32,500 bases of DNA from Symbiodinium natans (taxonomy: Eukaryota > Sar > Dinophyceae > Suessiales > Symbiodiniaceae), in assembly GCA_905221605.1 (NCBI GenBank), contig CAJNDS010002212.1:190001-222500 (forward strand), given 5' to 3'. The notes below the pieces were generated by a model. That model made no database searches. It had not been told where the DNA came from and saw only the letters and a program-made list of their open reading frames with translations. A program made the translations under genes and the position numbers. Positions within the stretch are counted from its first letter, which is position 1; the number at the start of each line of letters is the position of its first letter. Below are positions 19,079 to 28,001 of the stretch, in pieces.

Positions 19079-20322
19079 CTGGAAGCTGGCCTCCTCCAGC
19101 CTGCGGACCGCTGTTCCCACCTGCGAGGCGCGCAGCGGAGCCGCCGGAGCGTTGGGCTGAAGGTTGAGGGGGCCACGGAGAGGAAGCCCTTTAAAAGCCC
19201 TAGAAGAACCTAAAAGCCCTAGAAGCCCCTAAAAGCCGTAAAAGCCTTCTAAAAGCCCTAAACTAAACCCTAAACCCCCTAAATCCTTAACCCATTCAGG
19301 GAAGTTTATAGAGAGGGTAAAGGCCGAAAAGCCCTAAACCCCCTAAACCCCCTAAGCCCCCTAAACCTTAACCCATTCAGGAAGTTTATAGAGAGGGTTT
19401 TGGTAACCCCCTAAACCCCCTAAACCCTAAACCCAAAACCCATTCAGGGAAGTTTATAGAGAGGGTTTTGGAAGACTGGGCACCTTGATGGCCACTTTTC
19501 CATCGGGCTCCAGCCGGACCTGGGACCGAGCATTAAAGAGGCTCCAGGTAAGGTTTAGGGTTTAGGGTTTAGGGTTTAGGGTTTAGGGTTTAGGGTTTAG
19601 GGTTTAGGGTTTAGGGTTAGGGTTTAGGGTTTAGGGTTTAGGGTTTAGGGTTTAGGGTTTAGGGTTTAGGGTTTAGGGTTTAGGGTTTAGGGTTTAGGGT
19701 TTAGGGTTTAGGGTTTAGGGTTTAGGGTTTAGGGTTTAGGGTTTAGGGTTTAGGGTTTAGGGTTTAGGGTTTAAGGTTCAGGGTTCAGGGTTTAGGGTTT
19801 AGGGTTTCGGGTTTCGGGCTTATAAGGTTTAGGGTTCAGGGTTTAGGGAGACGATGTAGGGGGTTGACCTGAGTTATGGGCGGCCTCTTTTCCTGTGTCT
19901 CTCTTTCAATATACACCTCCATGTCTTCTTCAGGGCGCAGCAACAGGGCCCCATCATGTGATTGATCCCGCACGTCCGGTTGAGAACTCCCTGCAGCGAA
20001 GTCGCAAAGTCACCCAAACGAAGCGAGAAGACGGAAAGAACAAAGCGGATGGGAAGCACCTGGGTTTAGGGTTTAGGGTTTAGGGTTTAGGGTTGTTGTC
20101 GGGTCAACCCTGAACCCTAATCCTTGAACTCCCTGATCCCTAAGCCCCTCAACCCTAAACCCACCACAAGCGGCCTTAGGATCCTCAATCCCCCTTACAC
20201 GAACAGTCCTTCATAGGGACTATAGTAGGAAACCCTAAACCCTAAACCCTAAACCCTAAACCCTAAACCCTAAACCCTAAACCCTAAACCCTAAACCCTA
20301 AACCCTAGCCATAAAGGGGGGG

Positions 20323-20368
<46 letters not shown>

Positions 20369-20417
20369 GCGGCACGTCAAACTTGGTCAGCATGAAGGTG
20401 TCAGGCGCCGCCTTGAG
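19079..20417 (-). CDS. Minus-strand gene, four exons seen, product unknown (5' incomplete)
   Basis: Exons: 20376-20417, 19917-20059, 19484-19541 and 19079-19156; phases 0, 2 and 0 all match. Readings are LKAAPDTFMLTKFD, FVLSVFSLRLGDFATSLQGV plus a Cys-rich GPCCCALKKTW, LFNARSQVRLEPDGKVAIK, and ASQVGTAVRRLEEASFQ. After the last exon the frame either reads 13 codons into the minisatellite and stops at TAA, or splices from a GA donor. Introns hold poly-C with heptamers (20060-20375), the longest heptamer array (19550-19772), and three copies of CATTCAGGGAAGTTTATAGA (19290-19470). The second exon is also open on the plus strand, so it is the least certain. Confidence 0.45.
19290..19472. repeat. 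Three tandem copies of a ~65-bp unit
   Basis: Each unit has heptamer-like CCCCCTAAACC followed by CCCATTCAGGGAAGTTTATAGAGAGGG. It is an amplification inside an intron of the gene at 19079-20417. Confidence 0.8.
19550..19772. repeat. Longest clean TTTAGGG array (about 31 copies)
   Basis: A near-perfect array of about 220 bp with one 6-base unit (GGGTTAGGG at about 19613). It ends in degraded units (GGGTTCA, GGGTTTC). It lies in the intron between exons 19484-19541 and 19917-20059, in antisense orientation to the gene. Confidence 0.95.
20324..20367. repeat. Homopolymer of 44 G
   Basis: An uninterrupted run of 44 G, preceded by seven G and one C. It starts nine bases past the donor of exon 20376-20417 (poly-C in the transcript) and is followed by a CCCTAAA array (20229-20307). 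The exact length is likely to be unreliable in any assembly. Shorter poly-C/G runs lie at 2510-2524, 14061-14071, 16580-16597, 26287-26306 and 27235-27250. Confidence 0.9.
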
Positions 20418-20429
20418 CTCCAGGGTTTC

Positions 20430-21340
20430 TATAGAGCTTTAGGGCATTTTCAGGGACTTTCGGGTTATGGGAGTTCAGGGTTTCGGGCTTTTGGTAGGTT
20501 TGAGGTGGTTTTGGGTTATTTGTGGTCTAGTGGTTTTTGGGCTCAGGGTTTTCGGGGTGGTTTGGGGGTTTGGGCGGGCAGGCTTTTCGGTGGTTGAGGT
20601 TGAGGGCTGGGGTATCTAGGGTCTAAGACCTAGTTGGTATGGTTTAGTTCATCGTGGTTTGGGGTTTATAAACCCTAAACACCTAAAACCCTACACCCTA
20701 AATACTAAAACCTTAAACCCTAAACACCAAAACCTAAACCCAAAATACTAAAACCCTAAACCCTAAACACCTAAACCCCTCAACCCAAGATACTAAAACC
20801 CTAAACCCTAAACACCTAAAACCCAATAAACCCTAACCCACTACAGGGTCTAGGATGGTTTGGGCTTGAGGCTCTAGGGTGGTGCAGGTGCCCGAAACCG
20901 TAATAACCCCGTAGTTGAACCCCAAACCCTTTCACCAGTTTAGGGTTTAGGGTTTAGGGTTTAGGGTTTTGGGTTTAGGGCTTCTCTAAACCCCAAACAG
21001 GCGAGCCCCTTAATTAAAGTTTAGGTTTAGGGTGGGAGGTCCAGGGTTTAGGGTTTGTGGTTTATAGGGTCCAGGGTTTGGGCTCGGAGTTTCCGCCAGG
21101 CACGCTCTCTCTCTCTCTTCCCCACTTTGCGGCAGATGCGTCAATTTCTCATTAATAAAAGTTCATAAGGGATACGAGAGGGACCCTTAACTAGAAGGCC
21201 CTGAAACTTCTTCCGTGATTTCTCCCCTATCTATATATGCCTTCTATCATAGTCCCGATATACCTAAGCAGCCCCTCCGTTTTCCCTAAGGTCCATTATA
21301 AGGGTCCCTCATTTGCCCTAAACCCTAAACCCTAAACCCT
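20430..21340. other. Repeat-rich non-coding stretch
   Basis: Degenerate GGGTTT/CCCTAAA text, CTAAACACCTAAAACCC variants (20670-20840), and an inverted repeat around 21150-21320 (AAGGGATACGAGAGGGACCC with GGGTCCATTATAAGGGTCCC-like text). No exon is supported. Confidence 0.6.
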
Positions 21341-21348
21341 AAACCCTG

Positions 21349-21455
21349 TGAGGAGGGTCTCGGGTTGTGACTTCACAGCTTTGGGGACTCGCGCGATGCG
21401 GCTCTGAGTGGCATGCGGCTGAAACCGACATCGCATAGCCCAGCCTTGCACCACA
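21349..21455 (-). CDS. Candidate exon, product unknown
   Basis: The minus strand reads GWAMRCRFQPHATQSRIARV then PKAVKSQPETLLT, with an internal acceptor-like GGTTTCAG and a possible donor at CACAG|GGTTT. Positively charged. It may be an upstream exon of the minus gene ending at 19079; not linked. Confidence 0.3.
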
Positions 21456-21812
21456 AGTAGGGCTTGGGGTTTAGGGTTTAGGGTTTAGGGTTTAGGTTTG
21501 AGGAATCATGGTAGGGTTGAGGCCTTAGGCTTCAGGAACTAGGGTTCAGGGGTTGGGGTGCAGGGTTGAGGGTTGAGGGCTTAAGGTTCAGGGTTTAGGG
21601 ATCCTCATGTAGAGCAACGCCCAACCAAGATCGACCCAGAGAGCCCTAATACCTTTTTTGAAAGCAATCGACCTTAAGCAATACCTATAGCGATCCTTAT
21701 TCTTAGGGGTCTCTAAAGCCTAAACCCTAAACCCTTAACCATAAACCCTAAACCCTAAACTCCAATTAAGGGATATGGGGCTCTCAAGGGTACCCATGTG
21801 CGGGAGTCACAG

Positions 21813-22369
21813 GTCCGCAGCTTTTGCCTCATCCCAGAGTCCGTACAAAAGAAACCTGCGCCAGGGCACAAGCAGCGGCTTTGCAAAGGCTCCAGTGCCC
21901 CCGAAGTAAGGAATACCTCCAAAGGGTTTAGGGTTATGTACGTGTGTATATATATACTAAATATATTATGAATGGTGATGATGATGATGAGGATGATGAG
22001 GATGATGAGAATTATGATGATGAGAATATGACCTAATTACGGAGCCTTGGAGGCTCTGGGTTTTGTGGGCCAGGTGGGGCGGACACACGGCAGCCGCTCC
22101 GGCGCCTGTGCGAGGACAGCCAAGGTAGAGAGGGCTGAGCGTGAAATCGCAGAGGAGCTTCTCCTACAAACGGGTGACAAGTAGGGTTTAGGGTTTAGGG
22201 TTTGCCTCTTGACAAGTGTCCTCCTGAGGTGTTCTGAAGTCATTAACGCATGCCCCCAATAGGAGGTGGGGACAGTATGGACCTCGATGTTGCGGATACT
22301 GCTGCGGAGACTTCTGGGCACTGTGGGGAAGAAGTCCGCCGGGGCCCGGGCACTCTGCTGTGGCTGTGA
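21813..22369 (+). CDS. 3' part of a plus-strand gene, three exons, product unknown
   Basis: Exons 21813-21905 (after GTCACAG; reads VRSFCLIPESVQKKPAPGHK; donor GAA|GTAAGG), 22053-22180 (after TTGGAG; reads ARTAKVERAEREIAEELLLQ; donor GACAA|GTAGGG) and 22276-22369 (after GGGGACAG; reads MDLDVADTAAETSGHCGEEV, stop TGA). Sum 315 bases; phases 0 and 2 match. The middle exon is a charged helix and may be coiled coil. The second intron (95 bp) starts with three TTTAGGG units; the first has a GAT repeat (21976-22025) and TA run. The minus strand of the last exon is also open. Confidence 0.5.
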
Positions 22370-22559
22370 AGTCGATGTCTTCACCATCACAGAAGTAGGC
22401 CAACTGGCAGTGGCCAAGAAACACTGTAGCCTCTCGACTTTACTTGCCCCAGTGCACATCAGCTCAGCCGAACCTGTAAAGAACGACGGTAGTAGGAGTG
22501 CATGAGCTTTATTAGCATATCCTTGGCGGCGCGCACAACATGATCACACGCTGCTTGAG

Positions 22560-22621
22560 ATCAGGCTCCCTGCGGCCCTGGCATACACTGGAAGCGTTAG
22601 CACGGCACCGAGTATGCAAAG
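22560..22621 (+). CDS. Candidate exon, product unknown
   Basis: Acceptor CTTGAG, reading RLPAALAYTGSVSTAPSM, donor CAAAG|GTGGAA. Not linked to other exons. Confidence 0.25.
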
Positions 22622-22858
22622 GTGGAACACCTCAGCATGTCATTTGCAAATATGACTTCTGTGCAATCACTAAACCCTGAACCCTAAACCTTAACCCTAA
22701 ACCCCAAACCCTAAGGGCTGCACCCACGAGCTGTCGGTCTCTGTGTAGCGCCTGGCAAGTCCCCTTTTGCTGTGGGCTCAGGGTTTACAGGCTACAGGGC
22801 TTCAGGGCTTTAGGGTTTAGTGTTCATAGGCTACAGGGCTTTTAGGGTTTACAGGGTG

Positions 22859-23000
22859 TACTTGGAGGTTCATGGTAGTTATTGAACAATTATAACTGTA
22901 CTTATGACCCGCTTATAAACCCCTTAAGTGCCCTAATATGGTTATAATTGGGTTATAAGTGCAGTGATAATTGGGTTAATGACTACCCTGAACCTCCAAC
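22859..23000. mobile_element. Family A inverted-repeat element outside a recognised gene
   Basis: Full-length copy with arms TACTTGGAGGTTCATGGTAG and CTACCCTGAACCTCCAACTA. Both flanks are degenerate heptamer sequence, so here the element is not between exons that I can see. Confidence 0.75.
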
Positions 23001-23194
23001 TAGAGCTTGTAGGGCTTATAAGGTGTAGGTTGTTTGTGCCCTTTCACCCTTCCTCGAGAACTCTGGCATCCCCGAAATCCCTTTACTCCTGACTCCCAAA
23101 ACAACTAAACCCTAAACCCGAAACCCTGAACCCTGAACCCTGAACCCTAAACCCTAAACCCTAAACCCTAAACCTGAAAAAACACCGTGACGCC

Positions 23195-23275
23195 CTATTG
23201 TCGCGGCAACCAGGTCAGGAACGCAGCAGCCCGGGAGCGATCAAGGCCTGGGAGGTGGGACTCGCCAGTCTCTGA
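23195..23275 (+). CDS. Candidate terminal exon, product unknown
   Basis: After GCAACCAG the plus strand reads QERSSPGAIKAWEVGLASL and stops at TGA. No partner was found. The stretch 23276-23760 is degenerate TTTAGGG text with poly-C and no exon. Confidence 0.25.
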   Translation, partial: LLSRQPGQERSSPGAIKAWEVGLASL

Positions 23276-23764
23276 GGGTTTATTGGGTGTAGGGTTTTAG
23301 GGTTTAGCGTTTCGGGTTTCGGACTTTAGGATTTAGGGTTTAGAGGTTTAGGGTGTAGGGTTTAGAGTTTTAGGGTTTTGAGCTTCAGGGTTTAGAGCTT
23401 TGCAGTAGGGTAGGGTTTAGGGTGTAGAGGTTTAGGGTTTAGAGGTTTAGGGTAGGGCTTATAGGGTTTAGAGGTTTAGAGGTTTATTGGCCTGGTAGTC
23501 CGGTAACCTTATTATTGTGGGCTTGGTTAGTCTTAAGAGAGCCTTGAACCCCAACAAAGGGGCCAAAAGGGCACCGCTGGGCTACCAAGTTGGGTTTCAG
23601 GGTTACATAGGGTTTTGGGGTGTGAGGGCTTAGGGCTCAGCAAATGCTTGATTTGCTTGCGCTGAGGGTCTAGTATACGCTCAACCCTAAAGCTTAAAGC
23701 CTAAACCCCCAAAAACCCTAAAAACCCTAAACCCTACAAACCCTAACCCCCCCCCCCAACTTAC

Positions 23765-24240
23765 ATCTCGATTTTCGCTCTTTTCATCGATCGTCTTTAT
23801 TTTGAGCAACTTCAAGAGAAGGAGGGAGTTCTAAAGCATTCTACAAACGTCACAATTCAATTACAAACGACGCCTTGTCTAGTTTTCGATTTCCCAAGTT
23901 CCCGAGATTATTGGATTTCGTAAAAGCCGAAAGAAGATGATAAAATGGAATTGTGCTGGAGGTACTGCGCCCGATTGTATGAAATGCCGACATTGTCTCG
24001 ATATAGACGTTCCGATCAAAGAATCTCCGCGTCCATCGATTTATTCATGCAGACTATGGTTTTTCAAGACCCTGTTGTTCAATGTGCGATTCTTGGTGGT
24101 ATCCGACGCCATTTCCCCCCGCCCCCTGCAAGCCCGGGAGGGGCTCAATATAGGGAATTCGGGAACGCGGTTCATTGTATTCTCCAATACAACCCCTTCG
24201 AGCCTTTGAAGTTACCTGAGAAGCCTAACCCCCTGACCCC
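23765..24240 (+). other. Composition-distinct island with an open frame, origin unknown
   Basis: About 475 bp with no heptamers, balanced base content and third positions not biased to GC, unlike every other coding island. The plus strand is open from 23924 to past 24300 in one frame, with ATG at 23945 reading MELCWRYCARLYEMPTLSRY, later VFQDPVVQCAILGGIRR. A second frame (ATG at 23937) is open for 90 codons. I do not recognise either. It could be an insertion of organellar or foreign DNA, or an unusual gene; the open frames may be chance. Confidence 0.3.
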
Positions 24241-25770
24241 TACCTCAACCTCAAACGCTAGAATCCCTGGGTCCCCCTCCCCAAACCCTAAACCCTGTAA
24301 GCCCTAAACCCTATAAACCCTAAACCCTAAACCCTACTACAATCCCCCCCACCCCCCCGCCCCCCTCAAGGCAGCCACCTGCCCCGTGAGTGGGCCGAAG
24401 ATTTGCCACTGCGCCACCTCTTTTTGATGGAGGCTTTCAGGGTTTAGGGTTTAGGCTTTAGGGTTCAGGGTTTAGGGCGAAGAAGGCTCTGGCTGGTGTA
24501 GGGTTTAAGGGACCCGCCTAAACCCTAACCCCACAACCCTCGAAACCCTGCAACCCTGGAAACCCCGAACCCCTGGAACCCCAAAACCCAAAAAACCAAA
24601 AACCCAATAACCCCTATAGAGCCCTTGAAACCACCTAGCGCCCTAACATCCCCTACACCCCAAGATCCTACATCCTAACACCCCCCTCAAGCCCCTGGAA
24701 GCCTAAACCCCCCAAAACCCTACAGCCGAACCTCCAAGTAGGGCTTGGAGGTTCATGGGTACTTGTAACCGTAACTATAAGTCTACTTATGACCTACTTG
24801 GGGGACTTAGGGGGCTTCTAAGTGCAGTGATAATTGGGGTTATGCAAGTAGACAGTCCTTTCAGCTCAGCCGTTCAGCCCTAGGCGTGCCTGGGCAACGA
24901 AGAAAGCACTCCACAGTGGCCCAGCCACTGTGAGGTACCTGACTCCCAGTGAGTCCCTAAACCTAAACCCTTAAACCCTAAACCCTAAACCCTAACCCCT
25001 AACCCCTAAACCCTAAACCCTAAACCCTAAACCCTAAACCCTAACGATCCACACAGGCACCTCGAACCTCTTGGCTCTCCGATTTCAACCCTCTTTTACA
25101 CAAGGATCCCTAGAAGTATGATCCTCTTAAACCCAGAATAACCCTTTAAGCCCTCTGAGAAAGATTCCTAAGTTCAATATCTTAAACCCAACAAGGGAAT
25201 AACATAAAGCGTTCCGACGGCCTGCCTGGAAACCCAATAAGGGTAAAGCATAACCGATTTTCCAAGGTACTGCCTGGCCCTAGAACTTCTAAATCGCTTG
25301 GGGGTTTTGGAGCTTGCGGTTTGTAAGCCCCGTAGGAAAGCCTGATAACCTTAGGGTTTAGGGTTTTCGGGGCTGAGCGCTTCGGGTTTGTAAACCTCTA
25401 TGAAGCCTTATAACCCCTAAACACACACACACATCCTTAAGTCCTTCAGGTTGAGGGTTTAGGGTTTAGGGCTTACAATCCTTAAACACCCCTATATGCC
25501 CTAAGCCCTATCGGAAGAATCCTAAGGTACAAGGAGGGAGGAAGTGTCCGTAGGGTTAAGTACAAAGGCTTCCGGAGCGTTCTACATACTCACATACTTA
25601 GTTTTATGTATATGCGTCGTCGCCTCGATATATGGGTTTTCATTGTTTCTCGTCTATACCACAACCCTAAACCCTAAACCCCAAACCCAAAACCCGAAAC
25701 CCCAAACCATCTACATCCTAAACCCTAAATCCCCAGAAGGCTCCCTCTTGGAAAGCAGGTTGGCGAGTTT
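24240..25770. other. Repeat-rich stretch with family A copies and one exon-like island
   Basis: Degenerate heptamer text (24285-24330, 24500-24720, 24960-25045), an inverted pair of family A ends (24727-24740, and 24744 to about 24850), and two ~60-bp dispersed repeats (25100-25270). A minus-strand island at about 24872-24955 reads SQVPHSGWATVECFLRCP with a possible GC donor (CCAG|GCACGCC). 25270-25770 holds no feature beyond scattered heptamers. Confidence 0.5.
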
Positions 25771-25774
25771 TTGA

Positions 25775-26290
25775 AAACAAACCGCCGGCGGGGCCATCGC
25801 AGCAGAGACAGCCCGAAGAGCAGGCCCACCCTTGTCGCACGGAGGTGTAGGGTTTAGGGTTTAGGGTTTCGGGCTAGGTTTCTGGGGTTTATAAGGTTAT
25901 GGGGTGGATGGGTTTAGAGGGTTAGGGTTGGTTTAGGGTTTATGAGGGTTACAGGGTTTATAGGCTTTAGGGTTAGGGTTTAGCGTTCATAGGGTTTGTA
26001 AGGGTTACAGGGTTTATAGTTTTTACAGGGTTGTAAGGCTATAGGGTTTATAGGTTTATAGGGTTTATAGGGTTATAGCGTTTATGCGGTCTAGGCGAAA
26101 TAAATATAGGGTTATAGAGCTGCTAGAGTTATAGGGCTATAGGGTTTCGAGCTTAGGTTTTTGGGGTTTGCAGAGGGGTCTCGGGCAAGTCAAAGTGTTT
26201 ACGAATAGGGTTTGGGGTCCCAAGTCCCTGACGAGCACCTAAGCATGCTCTCGCGACTGGAGCGAAAGCTGCCTAGGAATCCATAGCCCC
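25775..26290 (+). other. Two exon-like islands separated by degenerate heptamers, then poly-C
   Basis: The island at 25768-25847 reads ENKPPAGPSQQRQPEEQAHP and stops. The one at about 26232-26288 reads DEHLSMLSRLERKLPRNP and stops at TAG, so it could be a last exon. Between them is GGGTTTATA/GGGTTACA text (25855-26170). Poly-C follows at 26287-26306. Phases were not resolved. Confidence 0.3.
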
Positions 26291-26462
26291 CCCCCCCCCC
26301 CCCCCCCTCCAAAAAAAAAAACAAGAAAAATAGATAGAGAAACAAATCGGGTTTTTTGGTGCACCCTCTATAAACGGGAACGGGGGCCGGCTGGGGGTTA
26401 GGGTGGGCAGGGTCGAGGGTTTGAGGGGAATCTGGACAAGCCTTGAAGCTTGAGCTCAGTTG

Positions 26463-26575
26463 TCCAGTAACCTGGGGGAATTAAAGGTTAACCTTTTGGA
26501 TTATAAGGGGATTCTATTACCCTAAAAAGTAAAAAAACAAGGTTAAAGGTTACCTACTCTACTACTAGGTGAGGG
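26463..26575. repeat. Inverted-repeat element, family H
   Basis: Arms AGTAACCTGGGGGAATTAAAGGTTAACC-like and its complement GGTTAAAGGTTACCTACT. The second copy at about 28336-28435 shares AGGGGAATTAAAGGTTGGCC and TTACCTACTCTACTAC. Minus-strand exon-like text (reading RFSIFFPCSVSVAKRPRIL) lies just beyond at 26590-26665. Confidence 0.55.
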
Positions 26576-26982
26576 TGTAAGGTTTCCAGTCCCTCTGAAG
26601 GATCCGAGGCCGCTTAGCCACCGAAACACTACACGGAAAGAATATGCTAAAGCGGCTGTCGTGGGCTAAACCCTAAACCCTAAACCCTAAACCCTAAACC
26701 CTAAACCCTAAACCCTAAACCCTAAACCCTAAACCCTAAACCCTAAACCTAAACCCTAAACCCTAAACCCTAAACCCTAAACCCTAAACTAAACCCTAAC
26801 CCTAAACCCTGAAGCCTAAGGCCCAAAATCTTCGCGGGCAAGGTCCAAATCTTCGTGGCAAGGCTCGGGGCCCAAACCCTAAAGCAGCAGTCCGTTCTTT
26901 GAGGCGGGCGTTTTAAGGCCGAAGGTTTAGGGTTTAGGGTTTAGGGTTTGGGGTTTAGGGTTTAGGGTTTAGGGTTTAGGCA

Positions 26983-27062
26983 GTCTCAGGAGTGGACAGC
27001 CCCGCTGCCAGGACGATACCATTGATCGCCAGAAACCTGGCTCGGTTTCCAATCCGAGGCCA
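26983..27062 (-). CDS. Candidate exon, hydrophobic product, unknown
   Basis: The minus strand reads WPRIGNRARFLAINGIVLAA then GLSTPET after an acceptor-like GTTGAG. GC-rich third positions. Flanked by heptamer tracts (26925-26980 and 27085-27150). It is in antisense to the plus gene that starts at 27.36 kb. Confidence 0.35.
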
Positions 27063-27357
27063 CAACTCAACCAGTGTAGAATGGGTTTAGGGTTTTGGGT
27101 TTACAGTAGGGTTCAGGGTTTAGGGTTCAGGGTTTAGAGCTTAGGGCTTAAACTGTCGTTCATTAGACCCCCTCTTCCAAGTACATGGTTTCTAATCGGT
27201 GTGCCTCATGAAAATCAAGCACACCCACCCACCCCCCCCCCCCCCCCCCCAAACAGGCCAAAAAACAAAACGCCCCAGTACCATTCTTGTTCGTGCCATC
27301 ATTGTTGCTAAACTTACAGATTGTTGTTGCGAACCCTAAACCCTAAACCCTAAACGG

Positions 27358-27943
27358 CTTCACAACAAGGAGGGCAGCACATTGGCGTTGTGTACCCCGT
27401 GGCGCCACAGGGATCAACGCCTCAGCGGGGGCGCTTCGTTGATTTCAGAGTTTAGGGTTTAGGGTTTAGGGTATAGGGTATAGGGTTTAGGGTTTAGGGT
27501 AAAAGGCTTCAGGCTTTCGAGGGTCTCGGCTTCAGCCCACAGGCCCCCCCCCCCCGAGTGTAACATTCTGCCCCATAGCCTATAAACCTTCAAAAGAACG
27601 GCACGTGCAGGAAATGATTCTTTTTGTGGCATGGGTCCTCCACCGGAGTATACGACAACCTTGTGGACGAAATGAACCCTGAAAGGGTTTATGGTTCATA
27701 TACCTTAATAGGAATTATAGTAGTATAGGGTATATGACCCAAATTTTGGGGTTCATTTGGTCCTCCAGGAATGAGTCCAGGCCTGCTTGCCGATTCCCCG
27801 CACCTTTCTTCTCACGCAGAGAGCCGGTAGTCAGTGAGCCTCCTCCCATCAAACGGAACAGACTGCGGCTTCTTTACTGGGTTGGCCTTTGTACCTTTGA
27901 AAGCTTGGGGTCCCTTCTAAGCACAAAAAAAAGGAGAATATGA
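27358..27943 (+). CDS. 3' part of a plus-strand gene, product unknown, with a family C intron
   Basis: Exon 27611-27662 reads NDSFCGMGPPPEYTTTL. Exon 27769-27943 reads NESRPACRFPAPFFSRREPV, then a basic stretch PPIKRNRLRL and a KKRRI C-terminus at TGA. They join in phase 2 across 27663-27768. An upstream exon at about 27358-27446 reads GGQHIGVVYPVAPQGSTPQR; its donor, next to a heptamer tract, is not settled. The basic tail could be a nuclear localisation signal. No domain recognised. Confidence 0.45.
27663..27768 (+). mobile_element. Family C inverted-repeat element filling an intron exactly
   Basis: Intron of 106 bp: ACCTT|GTGGACGAAATGAACC to TTTGGTCCTCCAG|G. Both sites lie in the element arms. 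Same family as 15391-15495 but used on the opposite strand with a GT in place of GA donor. The Leu codon is split TT|G. Confidence 0.7.
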
Positions 27944-28001
27944 AAATATCCAAATAAAAAAAAATATATATATATGCAGAAAAGGCCAACCTTGTTTAGG
28001 G

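Noticed and set aside
19550-19772. Chromosome end (true telomere)
   Set aside because: Genes continue on both sides and arrays occur in both orientations, so these are interstitial tracts.
22037-22459. Minus-strand frame of 140 codons
   Set aside because: The plus strand gives three exons with consensus GTAAGG donor and matching phases; the minus frame crosses the heptamer tract at 22184-22203.
27000-27075. Possible tRNA gene (short paired segments near CTGGCTCGGTTTCCAATCC)
   Set aside because: No cloverleaf with acceptor stem and T-loop could be drawn; the minus strand reads better as an exon.
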